NCBI RefSeq assembly: GCF_017599385.1
Contig: NZ_JAGFPK010000001.1
Coordinates: 1,789,399 to 1,853,398 of the forward strand
From: Ciceribacter sp. L1K22
GTDB taxonomy: Bacteria; Pseudomonadota; Alphaproteobacteria; Rhizobiales; Rhizobiaceae
Direction: 5' to 3'
DNA length: 64,000 bases
The notes beneath the pieces were generated by a model that was given only the letters and a program-made list of their open reading frames with translations, was not told where the DNA came from and ran no database searches. The stretch's first letter is position 1; every line of letters starts with the position of its first letter. This document shows positions 55,027 to 64,000 of this stretch, piece by piece. A program made the translations under genes and the position numbers.

Positions 55027-55395
55027 ATGATTCAGATGCAGACTAACCTCGACGTTGCCGACAATTCCGGCGCGCGTCGTGTCATGTGCATCAAGGTGCT
55101 GGGCGGCTCCAAGCGCAAGTACGCTTCGGTCGGCGACATCATTGTCGTTTCGATCAAGGAAGCCATTCCGCGCGGCCGCGTGAAGAAGGGTGACGTGATG
55201 AAGGCGGTTGTTGTTCGTACCGCCAAGGACATCCGCCGCGCTGACGGCAGTGTCATCCGTTTCGACACCAATGCTGCCGTCCTCATCGACAACAAGAAAG
55301 AGCCGATCGGCACCCGTATCTTCGGACCGGTTCCGCGCGAACTTCGCGCCAAGAACCATATGAAGATCATCTCGCTGGCTCCGGAAGTACTGTAA
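55027..55395 (+). CDS. rplN: 50S ribosomal protein L14
   Basis: 122 aa. First gene of the spc operon. [40 protein letters not shown] and [20 protein letters not shown] are conserved. It binds the 50S surface where RsfS and initiation factors act. Its own 234-nt upstream gap holds the S10 terminator. Confidence 0.98.
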   Translation: MIQMQTNLDVADNSGARRVMCIKVLGGSKRKYASVGDIIVVSIKEAIPRGRVKKGDVMKAVVVRTAKDIRRADGSVIRFDTNAAVLIDNKKEPIGTRIFGPVPRELRAKNHMKIISLAPEVL

Positions 55396-55408
55396 GGGAG
55401 CGATAGCG

Positions 55409-55717
55409 ATGCAGAAGATCCGCAAGGGCGACAAGGTCGTCATTCTGGCCGGCAAGGACAAGGGTCGTTCCGGCGAAGTGCTTCAGGTCATGCCGAAGGA
55501 GGACCGTGCGGTCGTCCGTGGCATCAACATGGTCAAGCGTCACCAGCGCCAGACCCAGACCCAGGAAGCGGGTATCATCAACAAGGAAGCCCCCATCCAT
55601 CTGTCCAACCTGGCGATTGCCGACAAGGACGGCAAGCCGACCCGCGTCGGTTTCCAGGTCGTTGACGGCAAGAAGGTGCGTGTGGCCAAGCGTTCGGGAG
55701 AAGTGATCGATGGCTGA
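55409..55717 (+). CDS. rplX: 50S ribosomal protein L24
   Basis: 102 aa. Assembly initiator at the 5' end of 23S rRNA. KOW motif [20 protein letters not shown]; then [18 protein letters not shown] and KRSGEVIDG. Overlaps rplE by 8 bp, so the two are translationally coupled. Confidence 0.98.
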   Translation: MQKIRKGDKVVILAGKDKGRSGEVLQVMPKEDRAVVRGINMVKRHQRQTQTQEAGIINKEAPIHLSNLAIADKDGKPTRVGFQVVDGKKVRVAKRSGEVIDG

Positions 55718-56267
55718 GGCAAAGTACGAGCCGCGTCTCAAGGTGGAATACGTTTCCCGCATCCGCAAGGCCATGCAGGAGAAGTTCTCCTACTCCAACG
55801 AGATGCAGATCCCGAAGCTTGAAAAGATCGTGATCAACATGGGTGTGGGCGAGGCGACTGCCGACTCCAAGAAGCCCACCGTTGCAGCTGCGGACCTCGC
55901 GGCGATCGCTGGCCAGAAGCCGGTCATCACCCGTGCCCGCAACTCGATCGCAGGCTTCAAGGTTCGCGAAGGCATGCCGATCGGCGCGAAGGTCACCCTC
56001 CGTGGCGCCCGCATGTATGAATTCCTGGATCGCCTGGTCAACATCGCGCTGCCGCGCGTTCGCGACTTCCGCGGCCTGAATCCGAAGAGCTTTGACGGCC
56101 GTGGCAACTTCGCCATGGGCATCAAGGAACACATCGTCTTCCCCGAGATCAACTACGACAAGGTTGATCAGATGTGGGGCATGGACATCATCGTTTGCAC
56201 GACGGCTCCGACCGACGACGAAGCACGGGCTCTATTGACAGAGTTCAACTTCCCGTTCCGTCAGTAA
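55710..56267 (+). CDS. rplE: 50S ribosomal protein L5
   Basis: 185 aa. 5S rRNA-binding protein of the central protuberance. [56 protein letters not shown] and the closing [11 protein letters not shown] are intact. Confidence 0.98.
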   Translation: MAEAKYEPRLKVEYVSRIRKAMQEKFSYSNEMQIPKLEKIVINMGVGEATADSKKPTVAAADLAAIAGQKPVITRARNSIAGFKVREGMPIGAKVTLRGARMYEFLDRLVNIALPRVRDFRGLNPKSFDGRGNFAMGIKEHIVFPEINYDKVDQMWGMDIIVCTTAPTDDEARALLTEFNFPFRQ

Positions 56268-56298
56268 CCGTAACGACGAGCGTAGAGAGGATCTCAAT

Positions 56299-56604
56299 AT
56301 GGCGAAGACAAGCGCAGTTGAAAAGAACAAGCGCCGCCGCAAGACCGCCGCCAACCAGGCCGCCAAGCGCGCTGCCCTGAAGGCGATCATCATGAACCAG
56401 ACCCTTCCGATCGAAGACCGGTTCAAGGCAACCCTGAAGCTCGCGGAACTTCCGCGCGATGGCTCCAAGACCCGCATTCGCAACCGTTGCGAAGTCACCG
56501 GTCGTCCGCGCGCGTTCTACCGCAAGCTCAAGATGTCGCGTATCGCGCTTCGCGAGCTGGGCAATCTCGGCAAGGTGCCGGGCATTGTGAAGTCGAGCTG
56601 GTAA
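56299..56604 (+). CDS. rpsN: 30S ribosomal protein S14 (zinc-free type)
   Basis: 101 aa. The long, Cys-free form (no CxxC), so it is the zinc-independent S14. [20 protein letters not shown] and the C-terminal [12 protein letters not shown] are conserved. No second, zinc-type S14 is in the window. Confidence 0.98.
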   Translation: MAKTSAVEKNKRRRKTAANQAAKRAALKAIIMNQTLPIEDRFKATLKLAELPRDGSKTRIRNRCEVTGRPRAFYRKLKMSRIALRELGNLGKVPGIVKSSW

Positions 56605-56616
56605 GGAGACGGGCAA

Positions 56617-57015
56617 ATGACGATGACTGATCCGTTGGGCGATATGCTCACCCGTATCCGGAATGGTATCCACCGCCGCAAGTCGACGGTGTCCACTCCG
56701 GCCTCCAAGCTGCGCGCTCGCGTTCTCGACGTTCTCCAGGCCGAGGGTTACATCCGCGGCTACTCCGAAGTGGAGTTCGAGACCGGCAAGACCGAGTTCC
56801 AGATCGAGCTGAAGTACTATGAAGGCGCGCCGGTGATCCGTGAGATCGGCCGCGTGTCCAAGCCGGGCCGCCGAGTTTATGTCTCGGTCAAGTCCATTCC
56901 GCAGGTCGCGAACGGCCTCGGCATCACCATCCTTTCGACTCCGAAGGGCGTGATGGCCGATCACCAGGCTCGCGAACAGAACGTTGGTGGCGAGGTTCTC
57001 TGCTCTGTCTTCTAA
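56617..57015 (+). CDS. rpsH: 30S ribosomal protein S8
   Basis: 132 aa. Binds 16S helix 21 and, in E. coli, represses the spc operon. [20 protein letters not shown] start (a second Met is two codons in), [20 protein letters not shown], and [20 protein letters not shown] at the end. GGAGACGG precedes the start. Confidence 0.98.
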   Translation: MTMTDPLGDMLTRIRNGIHRRKSTVSTPASKLRARVLDVLQAEGYIRGYSEVEFETGKTEFQIELKYYEGAPVIREIGRVSKPGRRVYVSVKSIPQVANGLGITILSTPKGVMADHQAREQNVGGEVLCSVF

Positions 57016-57059
57016 GACAGCGCAGGGGAACTCCATAGCGAACAGACAGGATAAAAACT

Positions 57060-57593
57060 ATGTCTCGTATCGGTAAGAAGCCCGTTCCGGTTCCGGCAGG
57101 TGTGACTGCTGCTGTCGATGGCCAGAAGGTCACGGCAAAGGGTCCGAAGGGCGAACTGTTCTTCGTCGCGAATGACGATATCTCCGTGAAGCTCGAAGAC
57201 AACGCCGTTGTCGTCCAGCCGATCAACGACTCCAAGGGTGCTCGTTCCAAGTGGGGCATGTCCCGCACGATGGTCGAGAACATCTTCAAGGGCGTTAAGG
57301 ACGGTTACGAGCGCAAGCTCGAAATCAACGGCGTTGGTTACCGCGCCGCCATGCAGGGCAAGAACCTGCAGCTGGCGCTCGGCTTCAGCCACGACGTCGT
57401 CTATGAGCCGCCGCAGGGCATCACCATCGCTGTACCGAAGCCGACCGAAATCATCGTCACCGGCATCAACAAGCAGCAGGTTGGCCAGGTCGCAGCCGAG
57501 ATCCGCGAATATCGCGGCCCCGAGCCCTACAAGGGCAAGGGCGTCAAGTATGCCGAAGAGCGGATTGTCCGCAAAGAAGGCAAGAAGAAGTAA
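57060..57593 (+). CDS. rplF: 50S ribosomal protein L6
   Basis: 177 aa. Two-domain protein near the sarcin-ricin loop. [35 protein letters not shown] and the final [20 protein letters not shown] with a Lys-rich end. 12 bp before rplR. Confidence 0.98.
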   Translation: MSRIGKKPVPVPAGVTAAVDGQKVTAKGPKGELFFVANDDISVKLEDNAVVVQPINDSKGARSKWGMSRTMVENIFKGVKDGYERKLEINGVGYRAAMQGKNLQLALGFSHDVVYEPPQGITIAVPKPTEIIVTGINKQQVGQVAAEIREYRGPEPYKGKGVKYAEERIVRKEGKKK

Positions 57594-57605
57594 GGAACGC
57601 GCGAA

Positions 57606-57968
57606 ATGGCAAGCAGAAAAGAAGCACTTGTTCGTCGTGCCAATCGCGTACGGCGCCAGATCAAGGCGGTGGCCAATGGCCGTCCGCGTCTGTCGGTACA
57701 TCGCTCGTCGAAGAACATCTACGCTCAGATCATCGACGATGTCGCTGGCCGCACACTGGCCGCTGCATCGACCCTTGATGGCGATCTGAAGAAGGGCCTG
57801 AAGACCGGCGCCGATATCGCAGCAGCCGCTGCTGTCGGCAAGCTCGTAGCCGAGCGCGCGTCCAAGGCTGGCGTCAAGGATGTCGTCTTCGACCGTGGCG
57901 CCTTCATCTATCACGGCCGCATCAAGGCTCTCGCCGAGGCAGCTCGCGAAGGTGGTCTGAACTTCTGA
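57606..57968 (+). CDS. rplR: 50S ribosomal protein L18
   Basis: 120 aa. 5S rRNA-binding partner of L5. [40 protein letters not shown] and [20 protein letters not shown]. Followed by two stable hairpins before rpsE. Confidence 0.98.
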   Translation: MASRKEALVRRANRVRRQIKAVANGRPRLSVHRSSKNIYAQIIDDVAGRTLAAASTLDGDLKKGLKTGADIAAAAAVGKLVAERASKAGVKDVVFDRGAFIYHGRIKALAEAAREGGLNF

Positions 57969-57974
57969 TGAATT

Positions 57975-58015
57975 GCCGCCCGGTTCGCCGGGCGGCTTTC
58001 CGGCCTTCCGGCCGG
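57975..58015 (+). promoter_or_regulatory. Tandem hairpins between rplR and rpsE
   Basis: GCCGCCCGG-TTCG-CCGGGCGGC (57975-57996), a perfect 9-bp stem with a UUCG loop followed by TTT, then CCGGCC-TTCC-GGCCGG (58000-58015). They split the spc operon where E. coli has almost no gap. They could attenuate or stabilise; a short T-run allows partial termination. Confidence 0.65.
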
Positions 58016-58099
58016 CTCCACGATCGCCCGAACCGAAAAGGGAATGGCGTGTTTTTGTAATCTGCCGATTGCACCCGGAAAAGAAAAAGGAAGAGGACA

Positions 58100-58669
58100 A
58101 TGGCACAGGAAAAGCGTGGTTCGCGGGACGACCGTCAGAACCGTGAAGAGCGCGATAGCGAGTTTGTCGACAAGCTGGTCGCCATCAACCGCGTCGCCAA
58201 GGTGGTGAAGGGCGGCCGTCGTTTCGGCTTTGCCGCTCTCGTCGTCGTTGGTGACCAGAAGGGCCGCGTCGGCTTCGGCCACGGCAAGGCACGCGAAGTG
58301 CCGGAAGCCATCCGCAAGGCCACCGAAGCCGCCAAGCGCGACCTAATCTTCGTACCGCTGCGCGACGGCCGTACGCTGCATCATGACGTTCACGGCCGCC
58401 ATGGCGCCGGCAAGGTTCTGCTGCGCGCCGCAAAGGCCGGTACCGGTATCATCGCCGGTGGTCCGATGCGCGCCGTTTTCGAAACGCTCGGCATGCATGA
58501 CGTTGTCGCCAAGTCGACCGGTTCGTCGAACCCCTACAACATGGTTCGTGCGACCTTCGACGCCCTGAAGCACCAGGTTCACCCGAAGGACATCGCAGCT
58601 CAGCGCGGCCTCAAGTACGCCACGCTCCAGGCTCGTCGTGCCGCCTCCGGCAACTCGGCTGAAGAATAA
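58100..58669 (+). CDS. rpsE: 30S ribosomal protein S5
   Basis: 189 aa. Accuracy (ram) and mRNA-entry protein. [20 protein letters not shown] carries the spectinomycin-loop region; [20 protein letters not shown] and [20 protein letters not shown] follow. No obvious resistance change. 131-nt gap to rplR, 13 bp to rpmD. Confidence 0.98.
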   Translation: MAQEKRGSRDDRQNREERDSEFVDKLVAINRVAKVVKGGRRFGFAALVVVGDQKGRVGFGHGKAREVPEAIRKATEAAKRDLIFVPLRDGRTLHHDVHGRHGAGKVLLRAAKAGTGIIAGGPMRAVFETLGMHDVVAKSTGSSNPYNMVRATFDALKHQVHPKDIAAQRGLKYATLQARRAASGNSAEE

Positions 58670-58682
58670 GAGGGTCTGATCC

Positions 58683-58892
58683 ATGGCTAAGGCTACGAAG
58701 AAGACTGAAGCAAAGACGGTCACGATCGAACAGATCGGTTCGCCTATCCGCCGCCCGGAAATCCAGCGCAAGACGCTGATCGGTCTGGGTCTCAACAAGA
58801 TGCACCGTGTCCGTACCCTGGAAGACACTCCTTCGGTTCGCGGCATGATCCGTGCTGTCCAGCATCTCGTTCGCGTCGTCGACGAGAAGTGA
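58683..58892 (+). CDS. rpmD: 50S ribosomal protein L30
   Basis: 69 aa. [39 protein letters not shown] and [17 protein letters not shown]. Slightly longer at the N-terminus (Lys-rich [11 protein letters not shown]) than the E. coli protein. 16 bp before rplO. Confidence 0.97.
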   Translation: MAKATKKTEAKTVTIEQIGSPIRRPEIQRKTLIGLGLNKMHRVRTLEDTPSVRGMIRAVQHLVRVVDEK

Positions 58893-58908
58893 GACGGAGG
58901 AAAACGTC

Positions 58909-59388
58909 ATGAAACTGAATGAAATCAAGGACAACGAAGGCGCGTCCAAGGATCGTATCCGCGTAGGTCGCGGTATCGGCTCCGGCAAGGGCAAGACCGG
59001 TGGTCGCGGCGTCAAGGGTCAGAAGGCCCGTTCCGGCGTTGCCATCAACGGCTTCGAAGGCGGTCAGATGCCGATCTACCGTCGCCTGCCGAAGCGCGGC
59101 TTCAACAACATCTTCGCGTCTGACTATGTCACCGTTTCGGTGGGCCGTATCCAGGCTGCGATCGATGCCAAGAAGCTCGACGCCAAGGCAACGATCGACG
59201 CTGCTGCCCTCAAGGCCGCCGGCGTGATCCGTCGCCCGAAGGACGGCGTTCGCGTTCTCTCCGACGGTGAACTGAAGGCGAAGCTTTCGCTCGAAGTCGC
59301 CGGCGCTTCCAAGGCCGCGATCGAAAAGATCGAAAAGGCTGGCGGTTCGATCAAGCTGCTCGTTGCAGCCGCTGAAACGGCCGAGTGA
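58909..59388 (+). CDS. rplO: 50S ribosomal protein L15
   Basis: 159 aa. The N-terminal extension snakes into the 50S core: [58 protein letters not shown]. The start at 58909 follows GGAGG; the frame is open upstream inside rpmD. It is followed by an intrinsic terminator. Confidence 0.98.
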   Translation: MKLNEIKDNEGASKDRIRVGRGIGSGKGKTGGRGVKGQKARSGVAINGFEGGQMPIYRRLPKRGFNNIFASDYVTVSVGRIQAAIDAKKLDAKATIDAAALKAAGVIRRPKDGVRVLSDGELKAKLSLEVAGASKAAIEKIEKAGGSIKLLVAAAETAE

Positions 59389-59403
59389 AGTTTTAAGACT
59401 TTA

Positions 59404-59435
59404 TCGCCCGGGGTGCTTCACACCGGGCGATTTTT
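59404..59435 (+). terminator. Intrinsic terminator between rplO and secY
   Basis: TCGCCCGGGGTG / CACACCGGGCGA, 12 bp with one mismatch, loop CTT, then TTTTT. It lies 15 nt after rplO and 182 nt before secY, so it should cut down transcription from spc into secY. The rest of the gap has no gene. Confidence 0.85.
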
Positions 59436-59616
59436 CTCCCATATGTGAGCCTCACATTCCAAAGGACGGAATGACGCCGTTTCGTCTTCCGGGGGATTCT
59501 GGAAAACAAGGGTGAGGCAAGTGACACGCTCTCCGCGCCCGGTTTTCCGAAAAGATTGAATACGTTTTCCGGCCTGCCGCGTTCCGTGGCGCCGGTTTCG
59601 GTACGCGGAGAATTTC

Positions 59617-60953
<1,337 letters not shown>

Positions 60954-60957
<4 letters not shown>

Positions 60958-61604
60958 GACTTATACTTTTGGGGCCGCCGGGTGCAGGGAAGGGCACCCA
61001 GGCCCAGCGTATCGTCGAGAAGCACGGGATCCCGCAACTCTCGACCGGTGACATGCTGCGGGCTGCCGTCAGCGCTGGAACCGAAGTCGGCAAGCGTGCG
61101 AAAGCCGTGATGGACGCCGGCAATCTGGTGTCCGACGATATCGTCAATGCCATCGTGTCCGAGCGAATCGATGCGCCCGATTGCGCAAATGGCTTCATCC
61201 TGGATGGCTACCCCCGCACCCTGGTGCAGGCCGACGCCGTCGAGGCCATGCTTGCTGACAAGAAAATGCAGCTCGATGTCGTGATCGAACTGCAGGTGAA
61301 TGATTCGGTTCTGGTGGACCGCGTCGCCGGCCGTTATACCTGCGCCAACTGCGGCGCCGGCTACCATGACCGGCTGCAGAAGCCGAAGGTCGAGGGAGTC
61401 TGCGACAAGTGCGGTTCGACGGAGTTCAAGCGCCGTCCGGACGACAACGCCGAGACCATGACGACCCGTCTTCAGGACTACTACAAGAAGACCTCGCCGC
61501 TGATCGGCTACTACTATGCCAAGCGCAAGCTGAAGAGCGTCGACGGCATGGCTGAGATCGATGAAGTCACGGCTTCGATCGAGAAAGTGCTTGCCGGCCT
61601 GTGA
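60954..61604 (+). CDS. adk: Adenylate kinase (zinc-LID form)
   Basis: 216 aa. AMP + ATP to 2 ADP. P-loop [10 protein letters not shown] at 7-16; [12 protein letters not shown] and [10 protein letters not shown] are the AMP-binding blocks. The LID has four cysteines (C130, C133, C150, C153) in CANC and CDKC, a structural zinc site absent in E. coli Adk. Its ATG overlaps the secY stop. Followed by a 227-nt gap before rpsM. Confidence 0.97.
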
Positions 61605-61831
61605 GGCCGGCGGGGAAAGAATCTTTTCGGGCCCGGTTGCTTTTGTCGACTGATTCCGTTAAACAGCGCGCCAACTCGCGACATTTGAGCGATCGGCGCG
61701 TTCTCTCCGGAGGAGAGACCGGGTTCGGTCGTTTTGACTTGTCGGGACCCGTATCTGAAAATGGTGGCCGTTCGGCCGCAATAACGAGACACCACTTGCC
61801 GGATGGCAACTGGAACGCAAGGAGAATAGGC

Positions 61832-62200
61832 GTGGCACGTATCGCTGGCGTCAACATCCCGACTGCAAAGCGCGTTGTTATCGCGTTGCGCTACATTCAC
61901 GGGATCGGCCCGAAGTTCGCACAGGAAATCGTCGAGAAGGTCGGTATTCCGGCCGAGAAGCGCGTCCATCAGCTGACGGACGCCGAGATCCTGCAGATCC
62001 GCGAAACCATTGACCGCGACTACCAGGTCGAAGGCGACCTGCGTCGCGAAACCGCGATGAACATCAAGCGTCTGATGGACCTTGGCTGCTACCGTGGTCT
62101 TCGTCACCGTCGTGGCCTTCCGGTCCGCGGTCAGCGCACGCACACCAACGCTCGTACCCGCAAGGGTCCGGCGAAGGCGATCGCAGGCAAGAAGAAGTAA
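61832..62200 (+). CDS. rpsM: 30S ribosomal protein S13
   Basis: 122 aa. Head protein bridging to L5. Starts with GTG at 61832 after AAGGAG (reads [19 protein letters not shown]); no ATG gives this N-terminus. [20 protein letters not shown] and the conserved [15 protein letters not shown] end. First gene of the alpha operon; the 227-nt upstream gap shows no gene. Confidence 0.97.
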   Translation: MARIAGVNIPTAKRVVIALRYIHGIGPKFAQEIVEKVGIPAEKRVHQLTDAEILQIRETIDRDYQVEGDLRRETAMNIKRLMDLGCYRGLRHRRGLPVRGQRTHTNARTRKGPAKAIAGKKK

Positions 62201-62332
62201 TTTCCGGATTTTTCCGGATGGAGGGCTGGCGCGTCAGTGCCGGCCTTCTTTGAGTTTGGCGGGGGCCAACGGGCCCTTTCCAGGTGTAGCCGCTGGAATT
62301 ACGGCGGCGCTGAGATCCATGAAAGGGAAAAC

Positions 62333-62722
62333 ATGGCCAAGGAAGCCACCCGCGTCCGCCGTCGCGAACGCAAGAACATCTCGTCGGGCGTAGCGCACGT
62401 GAACTCGACGTTCAACAACACGATGATCACCATCACCGACGCGCAGGGCAACGCGATTGCCTGGTCGTCGGCCGGTGCCAAGGGTTTCAAGGGTTCGCGC
62501 AAGTCGACCCCGTTCGCCGCCCAGATCGCTGCTGAAGACTGCGCCAAGAAGGCCCAGGAACACGGCATGAAGTCTCTCGAAGTGGAAGTTTGCGGTCCGG
62601 GTTCGGGTCGTGAATCCGCTCTGCGCGCCCTCCAGGCTGCCGGCTTCATGATCACCTCGATCCGCGATGTGACCCCGATCCCGCACAACGGCTGCCGCCC
62701 GCGCAAGAAGCGCCGCGTCTGA
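62333..62722 (+). CDS. rpsK: 30S ribosomal protein S11
   Basis: 129 aa. Platform protein at the E-site. [40 protein letters not shown] and the basic end [18 protein letters not shown] 62333 after a GAAAGGGAA ribosome site. rpsD, which follows rpsK in E. coli, is not here. Confidence 0.98.
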   Translation: MAKEATRVRRRERKNISSGVAHVNSTFNNTMITITDAQGNAIAWSSAGAKGFKGSRKSTPFAAQIAAEDCAKKAQEHGMKSLEVEVCGPGSGRESALRALQAAGFMITSIRDVTPIPHNGCRPRKKRRV

Positions 62723-62822
62723 TCATCAATCGTCCAGCCGGGGAGCGCGGGCCGCGCTCCTTCGGTGCTTCTAAGGCTCGGCCGGCACGATTGGATGGTG
62801 TCGGCGACAGGAAGGTAAAAAC

Positions 62823-63833
62823 ATGATTCAGAAGAACTGGCAGGAACTGATCAAGCCGAACAAGGTGGAGTTCACTTCGTCCGGTCGCACGAAGGCAACG
62901 CTCGTCGCCGAGCCGCTGGAGCGGGGCTTTGGCCTCACGCTCGGCAACTCGCTGCGCCGCGTTCTCTTGTCGTCGCTTCGTGGTGCCGCTGTAACCGCGG
63001 TCCAGATCGACGGCGTGTTGCATGAGTTCTCGTCGATCCCGGGCGTCCGGGAAGACGTGACCGACATCGTGCTCAACATCAAGGAAATCGCCATCAAGAT
63101 GGACGGCGATGACGCGAAGCGCATGGTCGTGCGCAAGCAGGGCCCGGGCGTGGTCACCGCTGGCGATATCCAGACGGTCGGCGACATCGAGATCCTGAAC
63201 CCCGACCACGTGATCTGCACGCTGGACGACGGAGCTGAAATCCGCATGGAATTCACCGTCAACAACGGCAAGGGCTACGTGCCTGCAGAGCGCAACCGCG
63301 CTGAAGATGCTCCGATCGGCCTCATCCCCGTCGATAGCCTCTACTCGCCGGTCAAGAAGGTCTCCTACAAGGTCGAAAACACCCGCGAGGGCCAGGTTCT
63401 CGACTACGACAAGCTGACCATGACCATCGAAACCGATGGCTCGGTCACCGGTGAAGATGCTGTCGCCTTCGCGGCCCGCATCCTCCAGGACCAGCTTGGC
63501 GTCTTCGTCAACTTCGACGAGCCGCAGAAGGAAGTCGAGGAAGAGTCGGTCACCGAACTCGCCTTCAACCCGGCGCTGCTCAAGAAGGTCGACGAGCTGG
63601 AACTTTCGGTCCGCTCGGCAAACTGCCTGAAGAACGACAACATCGTTTACATCGGCGATCTGATCCAGAAGACCGAGGCAGAAATGCTGCGCACGCCGAA
63701 CTTCGGCCGCAAGTCGCTCAACGAGATCAAGGAAGTTCTCGCTTCCATGGGCCTGCACCTCGGCATGGAAGTGCCGGCATGGCCGCCCGAGAACATCGAA
63801 GATCTGGCCAAGCGTTACGAAGACCAGTACTAA
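62823..63833 (+). CDS. rpoA: DNA-directed RNA polymerase subunit alpha
   Basis: 336 aa. N-terminal assembly domain with [20 protein letters not shown] and [20 protein letters not shown]; linker about 235-255; C-terminal domain with [20 protein letters not shown] and [20 protein letters not shown] for UP-element and activator contacts. Followed by a hairpin before rplQ. Confidence 0.99.
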   Translation: MIQKNWQELIKPNKVEFTSSGRTKATLVAEPLERGFGLTLGNSLRRVLLSSLRGAAVTAVQIDGVLHEFSSIPGVREDVTDIVLNIKEIAIKMDGDDAKRMVVRKQGPGVVTAGDIQTVGDIEILNPDHVICTLDDGAEIRMEFTVNNGKGYVPAERNRAEDAPIGLIPVDSLYSPVKKVSYKVENTREGQVLDYDKLTMTIETDGSVTGEDAVAFAARILQDQLGVFVNFDEPQKEVEEESVTELAFNPALLKKVDELELSVRSANCLKNDNIVYIGDLIQKTEAEMLRTPNFGRKSLNEIKEVLASMGLHLGMEVPAWPPENIEDLAKRYEDQY

Positions 63834-63840
63834 GAAACAA

Positions 63841-63866
63841 AAAAGGCAGGTTTACCTCTGCCTTTT
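63841..63866 (+). terminator. Terminator-like hairpin between rpoA and rplQ
   Basis: AAAAGGCAG / CTGCCTTTT, a perfect 9-bp stem with an 8-nt loop, ending in four T. Position inside the alpha operon suggests partial termination or processing rather than a full stop. Confidence 0.65.
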
Positions 63867-63948
63867 CCAGTCAAACTGCGGGCGAATGCCCGTATGTGTC
63901 AGGAAACGGCAGCCTCTGAGAGAGAGCCTGCACTAAAGGAGAATAGCA

Positions 63949-64000
63949 ATGCGCCACCAGAATTCCGGCCGCAAGCTGAACCGTACCGCCAGCCACCGTA
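63949..64000 (+). CDS. rplQ: 50S ribosomal protein L17 (truncated by window end)
   Basis: Only the first 17 codons are in the window: MRHQNSGRKLNRTASHR, the typical L17 start. AAGGAGAAT precedes the ATG. The gene continues beyond base 64000; last gene of the alpha operon. Confidence 0.95.
   Translation, partial: MRHQNSGRKLNRTASHR

Overview
This window is a piece of an alphaproteobacterial chromosome, most likely from the family Rhizobiaceae (Rhizobium/Agrobacterium/Ensifer relatives); the genus cannot be fixed by reading alone. Support comes from the high-GC codon use, an NDUFA12-type complex I accessory protein, a DUF2155 protein, an RNase E whose S1 domain is split by an acidic insertion and which ends in a Gly-Trp-Trp tail, Cys4-LID adenylate kinase, and RpoB/RpoC/EF-Tu sequences of rhizobial type. 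No transposase, phage gene, plasmid function or CRISPR array was seen.

Region 1 (1-12,800) is housekeeping. It holds two GNAT acetyltransferases, an exported protein, NDUFA12 and a DUF2155 protein on the plus strand, facing the minus-strand cluster aroQ-accB-accC-aat (dehydroquinase, acetyl-CoA carboxylase BCCP and biotin carboxylase, Leu/Phe-tRNA-protein transferase). A membrane-anchored DsbA-like protein, a PLP aminotransferase, rne with a leader of about 430 nt, and the divergent amidase amiC follow.

Region 2 (13,000-27,450) holds mrcA (PBP1A), prfB (RF2, with a clear programmed +1 frameshift), a Bcr/CflA-type MFS exporter divergent from a TetR regulator, nadK with an exported partner, tRNA-Thr, a four-gene minus-strand group (small protein, DUF2946-like, Crp/Fnr regulator, PepSY membrane protein), an MliC-domain exported protein, and the set rlmB / MPGP-type HAD phosphatase / GT81-like glycosyltransferase, which looks like a glucosylglycerate-type compatible-solute pathway attached to an rRNA methyltransferase gene.

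Region 3 (27,500-64,000) is the transcription/translation superlocus, all plus strand except one small gene: tRNA-Tyr, tRNA-Gly, tuf; then two non-translation genes; then tRNA-Trp, secE, nusG, rplKAJL, rpoBC; one minus-strand gene of unknown function; rpsL, rpsG, fusA, second tuf; the S10 operon (rpsJ to rpsQ); the spc operon (rplN to secY, adk); and the alpha operon (rpsM, rpsK, rpoA, rplQ, the last cut by the window edge). Hairpins and intrinsic terminators sit at several internal boundaries (rplA/rplJ, rplL/rpoB, rpsQ/rplN, rplR/rpsE, rplO/secY, rpoA/rplQ) and probably tune expression of operon segments.

The most unusual structure is at the 3' end of the first tuf gene. Its last three codons differ synonymously from the second tuf, and 108 bp downstream lies a copy of the tuf 3' end that matches the second tuf exactly. 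This looks like the scar of an insertion that replaced the gene's tail.
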